Shown one piece after another: positions 45,527 to 57,889 of a DNA stretch of 64,000 nt (positions are counted from its first letter, which is position 1; every line of letters begins with the position of its first letter). This DNA is from Anodontia alba. Its lineage: Eukaryota; Mollusca; Bivalvia; Lucinida; Lucinidae. The stretch is taken from assembly GCA_964016985.1 (NCBI GenBank), contig OZ024827.1, forward strand, positions 20,477,275-20,541,274. Direction: 5' to 3'. Both the position numbers and the translations under genes were made by a program. Below the pieces are notes generated by a model that saw nothing but the letters and a program-made list of their open reading frames with translations, made no database searches and was not told the DNA's origin.

Positions 45527-45803
45527 TATTACGAAAACACGCCTATTCAAATATAGAGAAAATTTTACCTCCAAAAACTGAAAATTTTCAGATCAAAAAC
45601 TGATATTCTTCATATTTCTGCTCAAATCATAGATTGTGGGTACTCGTTAGAACCACCTTGGTGAGGCGGTTCTTACGAGTACCCACAATCTATGTTTTTG
45701 AGCAGAAATAAGAAAAATAATGTATACCCCTGTAAACCCCACTTTTACTATACAAAAGTGGGGTTTAAGGGGGTCAAAATTATATAGGCATGTTTCCGTG
45801 ATG
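45527..45803 (-). mobile_element. Family A MITE, full length
   Basis: Left terminus TATTACG mutated at its first base; one palindrome arm carries CACCTTGG in place of CGCCTCGG. Confidence 0.92.
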
Positions 45804-45890
45804 AAGTAATATTATATTATTTTAATGATAATGACAACAAACTGTTATTAAAAAGCATCAAAGAAAAAAAAGGAAAAAATACTTTGTTTC

Positions 45891-45955
45891 TGTCAGAACT
45901 CGAACCCTAGTCTCCCGCGTGGCAGGCGGGAGCGATAGTCACTCGACTACGGTTA
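45891..45955 (-). tRNA. tRNA-Gly(GCC)-like sequence, pseudogene or SINE head
   Basis: Minus strand: A box TAGTCGAGTGAC, anticodon stem CTCCCGC/GCGGGAG around loop CTGCCAC (anticodon GCC at 45921-45923), T arm with GGGTTCGAGTTC. The acceptor arm does not close cleanly, so a tRNA-derived SINE or dead tRNA is likelier than a working tRNA gene. Confidence 0.55.
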
Positions 45956-46246
45956 AGTGTTTTGATATGGTAATGGTTTCCAAGAGTAATAACACATTGG
46001 TTAAACTCGTACATGTACAACGCAACAGGACGCTGTCTAATAAAGAATTTTTGCTCGTGCTTTATTGAAAGATTGAAGCATGATAAGGACTGTATCAAAG
46101 GTTGATTTAAACTTGAAATGAAAACCCACATTAATAAATGTTTGACGAGAAAACGCGCGCAATAAATTAAAATTTTCAATCTAACTTATTCTTAGCACAT
46201 GATGTAAGCCCGATATTATTTTTAGCAGATTAAGTGACCGGAAAGG

Positions 46247-46281
<35 letters not shown>

Positions 46282-46619
46282 GTCGCGTTCTCTGTGTATT
46301 TCAATCAAATTTTCGTTTTATTATTTAAAGAAAACAGGAAACCGGAAAACGGAACAAACCTTCCATTCTAGAGCTTACAACCTTTGGGCCTTCAGCAAAA
46401 ATAGTATTCGAACTGTACACGCCAATTCCAACTCATTTCTTCCCTCGGAATTGGTTACCGGAAACGACAGGAAACTCTGATAGCACCATGTCGTTCAAAA
46501 GCAAATTGAACACTAGAGCTGGTGTTTGTAAAACACTATGCCCCCAACGGCCTGACTCTAACACTGCTTGACTTCAACACTGCTTGCCCATGACGGTAAC
46601 AACAGTACAAACATACGGG

Positions 46620-46996
46620 ATTTCAATGTTATTTAATTAAAAGGGAAATAATCCTAAAATGGGAGATAATTTGGATAAGAAAAAAATACAGGTCATCTAT
46701 TTTTTTCATAAGGAATCCATATATGAAATTTCAAAACATTAGTATACATGATCCTAAACTTATTCTATGCACAATAAAGCAACGACATTAAATAGCCAAA
46801 AAATTGCAATGGGCCATAACGCCAACAGCATTTAATTGGTTAAAAATTTAATCAGGTAATCTCCGTCTCAGTACCAATAAGTATACTAAATATTAAGGCT
46901 CCAGCTCAAATACTTTTTAAATATCTTGCTAACGAGATTTCAATGTTATTTTATTAAAATGCAAATGACTCTAAAATGGGAGATGACTTGGATCAG

Positions 46997-47038
<42 letters not shown>

Positions 47039-47130
47039 TACGGGCCACCTATTTTTTCATGAGGAATCCATACATGAAATTTCAAAGCATTAGCATGCAT
47101 GGTTCTAAAGCTATGCTATGCACAAGAAAA
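46620..47130. repeat. Tandem duplication, ~320 bp, followed by (GAAC)n
   Basis: ATTTCAATGTTATTT..TCTAAAATGGGAGAT and AGGAATCCATA(T/C)ATGAAATT are in both halves. The second half has a ~40-bp A tract at 46998-47036. GAAC steps follow at 47135-47175. Confidence 0.85.
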
Positions 47131-47907
47131 CGTGACGAACGAACAAACGTAACGAACAAACGAACGAACGAACAAGCTAGAGGCAATGTGCTCCCCGCCC
47201 CCACCAACTTTTATCAAATTTGGGGGTATAACCAATAGAATCGTTCCGCTTTCCTTCTATAACACTTGGAATCGTCTATGTCAAATATACCATACAAGAA
47301 TTAGAACAAACTATAGGTCCTTAAATCCACACCTTCATTAAAAAACATCGTAAATAGTTTACTTTGTAATTTTCATTTTCATGTTTAACAGATAAATACA
47401 TTAAAGTATGAAATTCACATATTTCTCGTCTATCTCGTAGGAGTACACATAAGTTGTTTGACTTTCTTCTGAATCCCTTTTGTATCAGTGTATTACTGAA
47501 CCATGTGTTTTGTGTTGCTGTATGTAAACTTATACGAATAAAATGTGTTCAAACTTAAAGGTAAGAATTGGCTCCCATAGGAAGCGAAATCTTGCCTTTT
47601 GGAATAGGTCTGTTTTTTCAGAAGGGTCCTGCTGTAAACGGAAAGTCACAAAAGTCGTTTTCCTTTTGTATAGCAGGGCGGAAATTCCGCCAAGCGTATC
47701 TGAACCCTTAAAATGAAAGGATACAATTAAATGATTCTGTGAACAATTTAGAAAAGGTAGGGAACTTTCGCATGCACGAAATTACCTCTTTAGTCTTTAA
47801 AACCTTTCAAAACGAAAGCTACTCTTGAAGAAACGAGTTTGCTCACACATAGAGTAAATTCTTTCCTTTAAACCTAGTTCCCAGTGAAACAAGGGGCAAC
47901 CCTTCTT

Positions 47908-47990
47908 TGTCAGAGTATTTTCCCTTGACAGTGTATGCATTCGGTTTAAGGGGATTGTATTCACTGTCAAGGGAAAGAACTCTGACACAG
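47908..47990. repeat. Hairpin just upstream of the exon 2 acceptor
   Basis: TGTCAGAGTATTTTCCCTTG..CAGTG pairs with CACTGTCAAGGGAAAG..CTCTGACA; ~25-bp arms. It ends 23 bp before the acceptor AG. Confidence 0.85.
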
Positions 47991-48013
47991 TACACCAGTG
48001 TTCTTTATCTCAG

Positions 48014-48701
48014 GTTCAGCTGTGTAAGTCCAGAATTCATTGCACAGAAACCAGTGAACTACACCAAGCCCCGTCCTGTGTGGATGGTAACAAAATGTGC
48101 AGTAGATGGGACGAACAAAGACGCATGCGAGACTCCTGATGTACAAAATCCCTTGTATATGCAGTTTCCGGTTACGGACAGTTTGACGAACGTCGTTTAT
48201 AGTAACATTTTCTGCGCAGAATGCAATAATGTCACAATCGACGTTAATATATGGAGCTGGACTTTCAAATTCAAATGTGACGATGTTTTAGACCTACATG
48301 AAGGCAATTTACGTTCTCAGATGCATACGAAAAACTGTAGTATCAATTTCATCACACCGGTGGATTTACCCAACCCTAGCTACTGCATCCGGGTACCCTA
48401 TAGGATTTCAAAATGCAATGAAACCGGGTTATGGCCAGTTTACGATGAAAAGATCGACTTGGCCTGTAATGCTTTCGTCGATCCATTTAACCTGACCTAC
48501 AAGAATTACTTCTGTTACATCTGTAATATAGACGTTCCGCAACCTGAAAGTGATTGGCAGTGTAGTGTAGTTCTTGAGGAATTTGATCTAAATATCGCCC
48601 CGCCTTTTGGTGCACTTTTAGACTTTAATACATTAAGACGATGGGAAAACGACGAAGTACTTACTTGTGATGAATGGACACAGTTTGCTGACTACCGCCT
48701 G
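48014..48701 (+). CDS. Exon 2 of the same gene: cysteine-rich extracellular region with two internal repeats
   Basis: Preceded by a pyrimidine-rich acceptor ending in CAG at 48011-48013 and followed by a consensus GTAAGT donor at 48702. The frame is open throughout (about 229 codons) and continues the phase of the exon at 36806-37101. Two blocks share the pattern Y-x-N-x-F-C-x2-C-N (one starts near 48208, the other near 48506), and conserved W and paired Cys flank them. Several N-x-S/T sites fit an extracellular domain. This layout resembles the N-terminal ectodomain of lophotrochozoan adhesion-type GPCRs; that is family knowledge from memory, not a search. The open frame continues upstream of the acceptor to 47907, but that part lies in a hairpin and is probably not coding. 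The next exon was not found before 64000; the gene either continues past the window or is truncated. Confidence 0.75.
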
Positions 48702-48779
48702 GTAAGTTGTATGATGTTTTCGAGGAGAACTAAGAAAAACATATCAATACATTATGGTTGAAAATACATGTAATGCCTT

Positions 48780-49258
48780 ATCTAGAGCGATTGCCTTGAA
48801 GTAGCATTTCGGATAGGTATAGATCAATCAAATGAACATGTCGCTTTGATCCTTATATTTAAAGGGCCTGGTATGATTTGGGCCATATTTGGCCCCCTCT
48901 CAAAATTTCTTCAAATGTAGTTTTGTATGTAAGTCACCTTCTCAATAATACAAAACCAAAATATGAAGATGTTACAGCATGTAGAAGAAATGTTACAGCC
49001 ATTTATTTTTTCATGCATTTTGTTCACGATTTTGTGAAGAATTTAGGGGGTAGGGGTACGTTTTGCCCTATTTCAAAAACAAAGGAGGTTAAAAGATAAC
49101 CTAAAGTAGCATATTATATTAAGAAAGTATTTTAAATACAAGAGCATTTTAAAAGTTACCGTTTTTTTTTTTTTTATTAAAGTGCATTTTAAGGGGTAAT
49201 AACTCTTTATTCTCCACTGATATCGTTGGATTAAAGAAAAGATATGTTATTTATTATG
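48780..49258. other. No further exon seen downstream of exon 2
   Basis: Contains GGGCCTGGTATGATTTGGGC and TAGGGGTACGTTTTGCCC phrases of a repeat-like kind. No plausible exon with an acceptor was found. Confidence 0.45.
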
Positions 49259-49261
49259 CCC

Positions 49262-49292
<31 letters not shown>
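49259..49292. repeat. Poly(C) and (CA)n
   Basis: About 20 C then ACACACACACACAC. It precedes the ~150-bp array. Confidence 0.95.
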
Positions 49293-49339
49293 CATGGGGA
49301 GGACATATTGTTTTTAGTGCGAATCCTGCCGGCTTCGGC

Positions 49340-51385
49340 GTCAGCGTAGCCTCTTGTCTGCACTCTATCTCCTTATTGAATGGACAGATTGTAGCCAAAC
49401 TTACACAAATATATCACTGGGAGGGGGAAAATGCTGATTAGATTTTGGTGACCATGACCCCATTTTCAAGGTCACAGGAGGGCTTAGATTGTTGGAAAAT
49501 GGAACGTAGCCTCTTGTCTGCATTCTATCTCCTTATTGAATGGACAGATTTTAGCCAAACTTACACAAATATATCATTGGGAGAAGGACAAATGCTGATT
49601 TAATTTTGGTGACCCATTTTCAAGGTCACGGGAGGGTTTAGATTGTTGGAAAATGGCTTGTCTGCATCCTATCCCTTGAAGGAATGAATAGATTTTGACC
49701 AAACTTGCACATCTATATTGCTAGGCCATGTAAAAGAACTGATTAGATCTTGGTGACATTGACCCCATTTTCAAGGTCACAGGAGGGCTTAGCTTGTTGG
49801 AAAATGGCTTGTCTGCACCCTATCTCTTGTAGGAATAAATAGATTTTGACCAAACTTGCACATCTATATTGCTAGGCCATGTAAAAGAACTGATTAGATT
49901 TTGGTGACATTGACCCCATTTTCAAGGTCATAGGAGGGCTTAGCTTGTTGGAAAATGGCTTGTCTGCACCCTATCTCTTGTAGGAATGAATAGATTTTGA
50001 CCAAACTTGCACATCTACAATGCTGGGAAATGTAAAAGAACTGATTAGATTTTGGTGACCTTGACCCCATTTTCAAGATCCCAGGAGGGCTTAGATTTTT
50101 GGGAAATGGCTTGTCTGCATCCTATCTCTTGAAGGAATGAATAGATTTTCACCAAACTTGCACATCTATATTGCTAGGACATGTAAAAGAGCTGGTTAGA
50201 TTTTGGTGTCCTTGACCCTATTTTCAAGGTCACAGGAGGGCTTAGATTGTTGGAAAATGGCTTGTCTGCACCCTATCTCTTGTAGGAATGAATAGATTTT
50301 AACCAAACTTTCATATCTACAATGCTGCGTCATGTAAAAGAACTAATTAGATTTTGGTGACCTTGACCCCATTTTCATGGTCACAGGAGGGCTTAGATTG
50401 TTGGAAAATGGTTTGTATATACCTTACCTCCTGAATGAATAAATTTATTTTGACCAAACTTGTACAGATATATTGTTGAGACATGGAAAAGAACTGATTA
50501 GATTTTGGTGACCTTGACCCCATTTTCAAGGTCACATAAAGGCTTAAATTGTTGGAAAATTGCTTGTCTGCACCCTATCTCTTGAATGAATGAATGGATT
50601 TTGACCAAACTTGTACATATTAATTGTTGAGACATGGAAAAGAACTGATTAGATTTTGATGACCTTGACGCCATTTTCAAGGTCACGCTTAGGCTTAGAT
50701 TGGTGGAAAATGACTTGTCAGCATCTTGTCCGAAGGAATGAAGAGATTTTGATCAAACTTGCACAGCTATATTTTTGGGACATGAATCGAAACTGATTAT
50801 ATTTTGGTGACCTTCACCCCATTTTCAAGGTCAGACTAGGGCTTAGATTGTTGGTAAATGGCTTGTCTGCACTCTATCTCCTAAAGGAATAGATTGATTT
50901 TGACCTAACTTGTACATCTATAATGTTGTGACATGGAAAAGAACTGATTAGATTTTGGTGCCTTGACCCCATTTTCAAGGTCAGACTAGGGCTTAATTTG
51001 TTGGAAAATGGCTTGTATGCACTGTATCTCTTGAAGGAATGGATGGATTTCAACTAAACTTGCACAGCCAAAATTGTTGTGACAAGGAAAATAACTAATT
51101 TTATTTTGGTGACCTTGACCCCATTTTCAAGGTCGCAGGAGGGCTCAGATTGTTGGATAATGGATTGTCTGCACGCTATCTGCTGAATAAATGGATGAAT
51201 TTTAACCAAACTTGCACCGCTATATTGTTGAGACAGAAACAAGAACTGATTAGATTTTGTGTGTCCTTGATCCCATTTTCAAGGTCACACAAGGGCTATG
51301 ATTTTAGAAAATGGCTTGTCAGCACCCTATCTAATGAGGAATGGATGAATTTTGACCAAACTTACATATAGATATATTGTGACCT
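49340..51385. repeat. ~150-bp tandem array, ~13 units
   Basis: Each unit holds GAATAGATTTTGACCAAACT, CATGTAAAAGAACTGATTAG, CTTGACCCCATTTTCAAGGT and GGAAAATGGCTTGTCTGCA. Minus-strand open frames of ~62 codons repeat with the unit and are not genes. Related to the array at 61870-63400. Confidence 0.93.
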
Positions 51386-52495
51386 TGAGTGTTTTTTCTT
51401 TTTTTTTATATTTATTATTCTAAATTAAACATATTTATAGCATACAATTACTGTATTTTTTTTTTTTTTGTAAATTAAAAGACTATATCATATCGAATAA
51501 TTTCTGGATCAATTTACAATATTAACCTGAAAAAAAATCTAAAAATAATAAACAAACTATGGTGGTAGGGATACTCTTTGTATATTTCTCTTTAATTTAC
51601 AAGTTGAAAATATATGCAATGCTGATGTAACCATGAAGATATAATACTTATTCTAATACCTTATATTGGAGACCACAATTTAGCAGTTGGGCCGAAAGGG
51701 AGATGACTTCTAATTTGCCGTGAAACTGTATTGAAACCAGTGGCAATGGCAGGTATTCTTTAATAACTTTCCCTTTGGTTTTGAAGACATATGTGTAAGT
51801 CAGATTTTGTGTCAGCTGTAATTATGGCTTTATATAATGAATATACAATTAATAAAGTATATCATAATCGTTACCATGGCAACGATTTCCGAAGAATCAG
51901 GTGAATGTAAGAAACCAGAAAAAGTATTATTTGAAGCTGTTTTATATGCGGTATACGTTATTCTTGCAAAACTGTAAGTGTAATACCAGTACACACATAC
52001 AAAAGATGTACTAACTCTTTTTTTAGGATCTTCAGAAGATTTAGTCCTGTTGGCCTGGCTTGAAAGTGGGTGTAGTAGCAAGGAGGTTGAGTTAATATAT
52101 ATACAATGCAATTGCATAAACCTTGTTATATCAAAGAAAATTGAACTTGGAAATAATACGGGACGTGAAACAACTGCTATTTAGAACCGTTTCACGGGAA
52201 TGGAAAACTAAGAAAGAGAACTTTAAGGTGTTGTCATTTCATACAGCCATTTTCCTAATGTTTGAGTTTATATTTGATAATAAACAATTCAAACTAGAAT
52301 GCGCAGTCATGGCACACCATCGCAAAATCCTCGCACTCCATGCTAACGTTGGTAACAGCTCGACGGACGGACGGACGCGCTCTCGGACACCCTTTCCATA
52401 AGGGGTCGTCACCTAGCAAGTTTGGTTAAATTACACCCAATAATTAAGGAAATAGTATCACGGACAGATGGACGGACTGATGGACGAACGGAAAA
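51386..52495. other. No gene seen
   Basis: AT-rich. GACGGACGGACGCGCTCTCG at about 52360 is a repeat tail like that of the ~150-bp arrays; 51830-52117 minus is a frame without family signs. Confidence 0.45.
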
Positions 52496-52722
52496 TTAAC
52501 CCATTTATGCCGCATGGATTCTTCTATCATATCTCCTTGGACCGGTTCATTTCCAATTTAAGGGCCGTCTTGTTTGTTTTTAGGATATTACTTATCATAG
52601 AAAGTCTAGTACTTAATGCAAACAGTGTAGACCCTGATCTGACGCCACGTTCTGTGGTGTCTGATCTGGGTCTACACTGTTTGCAAAGGTCCCATTTATG
52701 GGGCGCTAGGCTTTAATGGGTT
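52496..52722. mobile_element. Family C MITE
   Basis: TTAACCCATTTATGCC start and GGCTTTAATGGGTT end are inverted repeats; H2 hairpin at about 52620-52685. Confidence 0.87.
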
Positions 52723-52961
52723 CGTACACGTTGGTTTTATACATTTGATAATCACGTATTCAGATTAATAACGTAGCCGGGCAACAGACTCGCACATTTT
52801 CTAACTAAATTTTCCATGTTACTGTCCTCGGAGGATAAGTTGACAGTGACGTCACTGAGTGTTTATATTGTTAGACCAAGTCCACTTTAATAAATAGGTA
52901 AACGCCACCCGAACAGCTACCTTCAATAAATATTATAAGAAGCGGTAACCATAAATCAGCA

Positions 52962-53025
52962 ATAGATTAGTGGTAGTTTTCCTAGACTACTAATCTAAAT
53001 AGTGTGGGTTCGAATCTCAGTGTTA
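52962..53025 (+). repeat. tRNA-like sequence, probably SINE head
   Basis: A-box-like TAGATTAGTGGTAG and B box GGGTTCGAATCTC are at tRNA spacing, with a TAGA/TCTA stem around loop CTACTAA (reads as anticodon ACT). No acceptor stem. Confidence 0.5.
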
Positions 53026-53469
53026 ACGTTATCATTTTTATTTTATACTTTTTAAGAATAAATGTAAAAGAAAAATATGTTTAAGAAAGAACATGTATTT
53101 TGCAATTATCAGGTATGAAACAAAATTTCATTGTAGCGACATTTTAATTTTCTATTGTGCATATGTTTTAAAGTTGAATAAAGACAAGAAGAAAACCGGT
53201 AAGTCTAGTTAAACTTTTAGTGTAAATGATTACAACGTGCTGACAATCCGTGCAAATGCATAGGAGACAAGAACGCTGGAAGCATGTCGTTTGTATAAAA
53301 ATGTCAACAACGCCATAATAATGTCTAATAATATCTCATTAAAACAATATATAATATAATATGTAACAAACAAGGATCAAAAGTGAAATAAAAGTAATTG
53401 AAAAAAAAAAAAAAAAAAAAAAAAGTTGAGGTACTGCTAGGGTCTTGCTAAACAATCATATAATCATTC

Positions 53470-53515
53470 GTCTAGAGCGCTCCGCTCTACCAACTGCGTT
53501 ATTGCATCATACTAA
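53470..53515 (-). repeat. A-box-like tRNA fragment
   Basis: Minus-strand GCAGTTGGTAGAGCGGAGCG resembles a tRNA D arm; no B box found. An A tract borders it at 53401-53424. Confidence 0.3.
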
Positions 53516-53699
53516 CCAAAATCACGTTTATAGCTAAAAGATTGTATATACATAAATATATTAGTAACGTTTTCCCGGTAATTCGTGTAAAACCTTCTTT
53601 ACCCAGACAGAGTGGTAGCTGCCGGGACGTCACTGTCAAATTATCCTCGGAGCACTATAAGTTTGTATTTTGTTTGTTTGTTTTTTTTTTAACTGAGCA

Positions 53700-55150
53700 C
53701 ACCGCGTCCAACCGTAACGCCGGAATATCGGTCGTAACGCCGGATTTTCGGTCTAATAACGCCGGATTACGGTATTTTTCGTAGGATTCGCCGACATTTG
53801 AAGAACCGTGTTTGACGGTGCGTAGAAAAGATCATTTATTTAAAATAATAGATAAGTTGATCGAACATGGAAAGTAGCCTATCCGGATCTACATACATTC
53901 TTCTAACTGCCAAATCTTTAATTGATACATATACTTTGCCGAATTTGTCAAACACTCACAGAGAAAATTGTTGTGCAAGTTCGGCCATACGATAAAAATG
54001 CACTATTACCAGAAGGGTTCCTACTTTTTTCATTTTCCTAAAATTCATGACCAACTAGTGGATAAAAATGCATTTTAAAATGAACTTGGGCCGTAAGCTG
54101 ACCGTTGCTGAGATTCTTTTTACCGAAAAAGCAATGACCGAGGCACAATCTATGAAATTTAAGGTAACGCCGGATAAACCTCGTTAATCTACAACTGGCC
54201 AGTATTCTCGCAGACAAACACACTTGAAAAAGTTTGAGGTAAAACTTTACCTACACAGTTCAATTTCAATTAATCGACATTATAAATAGTCTTAGTTTTA
54301 GTATATGAAGTATTTGAATTTATCGATTACATACAATATCAAGCACCTCTGTATACTTCTAAAAGTATTGAGATCTATGTACTTTTATCCAAAGCTTTTA
54401 TCCAATATTCTCGCAGACAAACATACTCGAGAGCATTAAAAAAAATTTAGCAATTAGAGTGTGCAAAGAAGAGTTGAACGTAATCATTAAAATTTAAAAA
54501 CCTGTTCAAGTAGTTTGCAGACTCCCTCTGGGTTCCTTTAGAAAAATGGGTGATTATATCGTTTACCTCATATTTTATTATCTTGCCCTCAATTTGATTC
54601 TAGTACATTTTTCCCCTTTTATTTTAGGAAGCCTTAGGCAAGGTCATCATTGAATAGAGAGGCATAAATACATACCAGGGAGTAATGTTTTCAATAATGG
54701 TGATACGTTTAGTTGTAGTCTGTTTTATTTAAATTACTTTGCGGGATGCATGTACCCGGAGGGATGAATAATGTGTTAAATGCCCGATTTGACTGTACAT
54801 GGCAATTGTAAATTAAAATCGCTATCGTGACAGGATGTTTCAGTTATTACAGTTGCTCTGAGTTGTCTTTTTTCAGATTCAGAATAAGTCCAATCATCGT
54901 CTAAATCTTGCGAGTAAAGTATTTCATTATTTCTATATTTGAGATCCCTGTAAAAAAAATGTCATCGCTAGACCACTTGATACATCCCCATCTCTCTCCA
55001 TATATAACCTGAAGCCCTTGCGTCCATTTTTGATCAGGTAAAACGGTAACAATTTCGAAATGCTATTGCACAGTTGTCGTGTGGGCGATGTGCATGCAAA
55101 ACGCGTGTTTGTTTATGTATGACAGGTTTTGATGGTGATCCATAAAGCAA
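53700..55150 (+). repeat. Left arm of the long inverted repeat
   Basis: Starts with three GTAACGCCGGA-type steps within 75 bp, then unique arm sequence. A further GGTAACGCCGGATAAA step lies near 54161. Has no open frame of note. Confidence 0.8.
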
Positions 55151-57046
55151 ATGTTGTCAATGAGCTACTAGAGACATATCAGTCGGAAGTTCTCGATCAC
55201 CCCCACCGCCTTAAGCTTCCGATCTGAGCCCCTCCTCCTCTCTCCCCTCCCCCACACTCCCCGATTTCGATTTGTTACCAGAACTGAAGGAACCACTATG
55301 AGGAATACGCTACGACAGTTTGAATGAACCAGAGTGTATCGTGAACGGGGAGGTCCGACGGATCTAAGTTGCTTAGAAATTGGCATCGAAGCGTTGCCAT
55401 GGAGATGGAATTCTGCCATTCCATCCTAGGGAGATTACTTTTAGGGACTATAAACAAAGAACGTGTTTATAAGACAATTAAAAACGTAATGAGGCAGTGA
55501 TCATTTATTTTTGACTGACAGTCGTAGTTCAGTTTGCAGGATTGTTATTGTCTTTTAATATAATTACTCGCTCTATTTTCGTTCTGTGGTATGTGTCTGC
55601 CAGTCAAAAACCGTTACCGTAATCCAAGGACTACAGTACAAGACTTGGACTAGCTGATAATCTCCTCCATCGCGAACATTACATACTAATTTGGATTCTT
55701 CTTCTTTAGAATTGAATGATTTATGTTTAAAAAATGCATACATAGACAACTGGTCAACAGGAAATTCAAACATAGATTTCAAGTAATTTCCAACAGAACG
55801 ATGTTGCAATTATACTTATAAAGATTTGCGATTGTCTCGCTTTAGATAGAGTCAGCAGGTTTCTCTCTTGTCTTTTGTACCCACTAGGTTTATGTTATGT
55901 CGGAGTTATAATTATGAGTCCATGCACTTGATTCAAACCCCAAAACGCTGAGACGGTTGCACTATAAAGAGTAAACGGGAAGATCCGACGGCGTGCCACA
56001 ATCATATGTAATGCGCTGCGATAAAACCCACAAGGCAACATATAATAAGAACCACACTAGAACCACAGCAGACATAAGGAAAAATCACCATGTTCACATT
56101 TAGTTCAGGTGTAAGTCTTTAAAGTATATATTGTAGACGATTCTTCAGAATGTGTGGTATTATAGTCATATAAATATATTCGCATATACCATATAAGAAC
56201 ACTTGAAGTTGCTCTCAAACTTTCTGAATTTCGTACAGATATTTAGATCCTCAGTGCTTTGGATGCCCTTAACCTTTGCTGGGATGCCCTGTGATCAACA
56301 GAAATATTTCTGTGTAACTGTGGCTTCATAGAGAACGGGTTCAATAGAAGCTATTGGTCATCTGTATTAATAATTATATGATGAGAGCTGGGCTGCGTTC
56401 AGTAGTGCAAAGTGACAGCAAACGTGTTGCCCTAGACCCCTGTACCTAGTGATGAGCGCCAACAACAGCAGGGATCCAGGGCAGAACAGGCACTTCTGGA
56501 CGCAGTCTAGATGCTACATTATTTACATAACGTTCAAATATATTTTCAGGTATAGATCAAAATCTCAGTAAGGGGCAAGAGCTTGGATAGTGTTTCGTCC
56601 TTGCGACGCCATTGCGACGTACTGCAATTGGAACTGGGTGTGCATACTTGCATCTGTAGTTCAGTTGCCAGGGTGCAAAACTGTCAAGGTGCACCATGGC
56701 TTTTGTAGCTGAACGCTTAAGGCTGCCCAATGGCTATTGTAGTTGAACTGCTAGGGTTCACACTTTCTTTGTGGTTGAACTCTCAGGGTGCCACCATCCA
56801 GTATAGGTTAGGGAGCACTATAGATCACTATGAGCATATGCTTAGATACAAGGGGGTGCACATGCACTCAGTGCACACTGGCTGGATCCGCTCCTGATTT
56901 ATGTTGGAATTATACATGTACAGGGTGTACCACTGAATATGCTAGGGCAAAACGGTTGCCACAATAAGAGGATAGACGTATTTTCCATCAACAGTATTCC
57001 AATATGTACGTACATCCAGTCTTTTCAGAGACATCACAAACATTAA
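55151..57046. other. Spacer of the long inverted repeat, no gene recognised
   Basis: Two minus-strand frames of about 80 codons (55168-55419 and 55573-55809) show no family signs. A weak tandem of ~45 bp (GGTGCACCATGGCTTTTGTA type) lies at 56640-56800. Confidence 0.5.
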
Positions 57047-57300
57047 CATTATGAAAACACACCTATTCAAATATATAGAAACTTTCATCTCTAAAAACTA
57101 AATATTTTCAGATAAAATACTTTGATAATTTTCATATTTCTGCGCAAAACATAGATTGTGGGTACGGTTCTAACGAGTACCCACAATCTATGTTTTTGAG
57201 CAGGAATAAGAAAATAATGTGTACCCCTGTAAACCCCAGTTTTACTAGATAAAAGTAGGGTTTAAGGGGGTCAAAATTATATATGCATTTTTTCGTGATG
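57047..57300 (-). mobile_element. Family A MITE with deleted palindrome arm, inside the long inverted-repeat element
   Basis: Only GGTACGGTTCTAACGAGTAC remains of the centre, so one arm is nearly gone. It sits in the spacer between the arms of the 53.7-59.3 kb element and is therefore younger than that element or its spacer. Confidence 0.9.
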
Positions 57301-57489
57301 AAATTAGCCAAAACGTTTTAAGCTACTCTGATCACCAGGCTTATTTGACACGCCTGACCTCTACCCCGAGAAATATTTAGACTTTTATATTGTTTTTTTT
57401 TTTTTTGTTTTTTTTTCGTTTACATGAGGACTTCAAAAAGAAGTTGAGTCTATCCAGTTCACTAGCCGGATCAACCAGACATGGAGGTT

Positions 57490-57686
57490 TCTGTTGCTAG
57501 GCAAATTCAGCAAACGACAAACTGATGATGTTTTTTTCTTATTTTTCCACAGAAAACAGGCTATGACATTTCATGCACATTGTCTCCAATCGAGACAATG
57601 TCAAAACCTGTTTTCTGACAAAATAAGAAAAACAAAATATTTCAAGGTCATCTGCTGAAAATTTTACCCACAGTGCTAAGCGTTAG
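57490..57686. mobile_element. Family B MITE, left end lost
   Basis: Arms GAAAACAGGCTATGACATTT and CAAAACCTGTTTTCTG flank a GTCTCCAATCGAGAC centre. The right end is GTGCTAAGCGTTAG. It lies in the spacer of the long inverted-repeat element. Confidence 0.8.
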
Positions 57687-57889
57687 CAAATAATCTACTC
57701 TCCTTACTACGTTTTTCGAAAACGAGGTTTTATGAGCATTACCATGCTATGAACCATCCTCCTGCAAATATTTGTCAAGTCATATTTAGTAGTCCTTTAG
57801 TCAAAAATGTGCTGCAGAGATTTTGACAAATAAAATTTGTTGAGATTTTAGATTACCTCCCTTGTCTAGTAGAACTTACTTTTGTACAT

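Larger units (their letters stand above)
37102..48013 (+). other. 10.9-kb intron between the two cysteine-rich exons
   Basis: Starts GTTTGT and ends in a pyrimidine tract plus CAG. It contains CT microsatellites, a CGACGTC-type repeat, an entire decayed LINE (37.9-42.9 kb), a TA-flanked MITE, a foldback fragment, a GGGCCC-ended MITE, a second LINE scrap, a family A MITE, a tRNA-like sequence and a 320-bp tandem duplication. Its size is mostly explained by these insertions. Confidence 0.6.

Noticed and set aside
45287..45574. Phe-rich 95-codon frame
   Set aside because: It is the complement of a long A tract and the edge of a family A MITE.
47907..48013. Open frame upstream of exon 2 with an apparent Met start
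   Set aside because: It lies in a hairpin, has no signal peptide, and a good acceptor at 48013 explains the coding start.
50347..51242. Repeated ~62-codon minus-strand frames (KMGSRSPKSNQFF type)
   Set aside because: They recur with the ~150-bp tandem unit and have no independent coding evidence.
55168..55809. Transposase of the long inverted-repeat element
   Set aside because: The two ~80-codon frames show no catalytic motif or domain, and are not linked.
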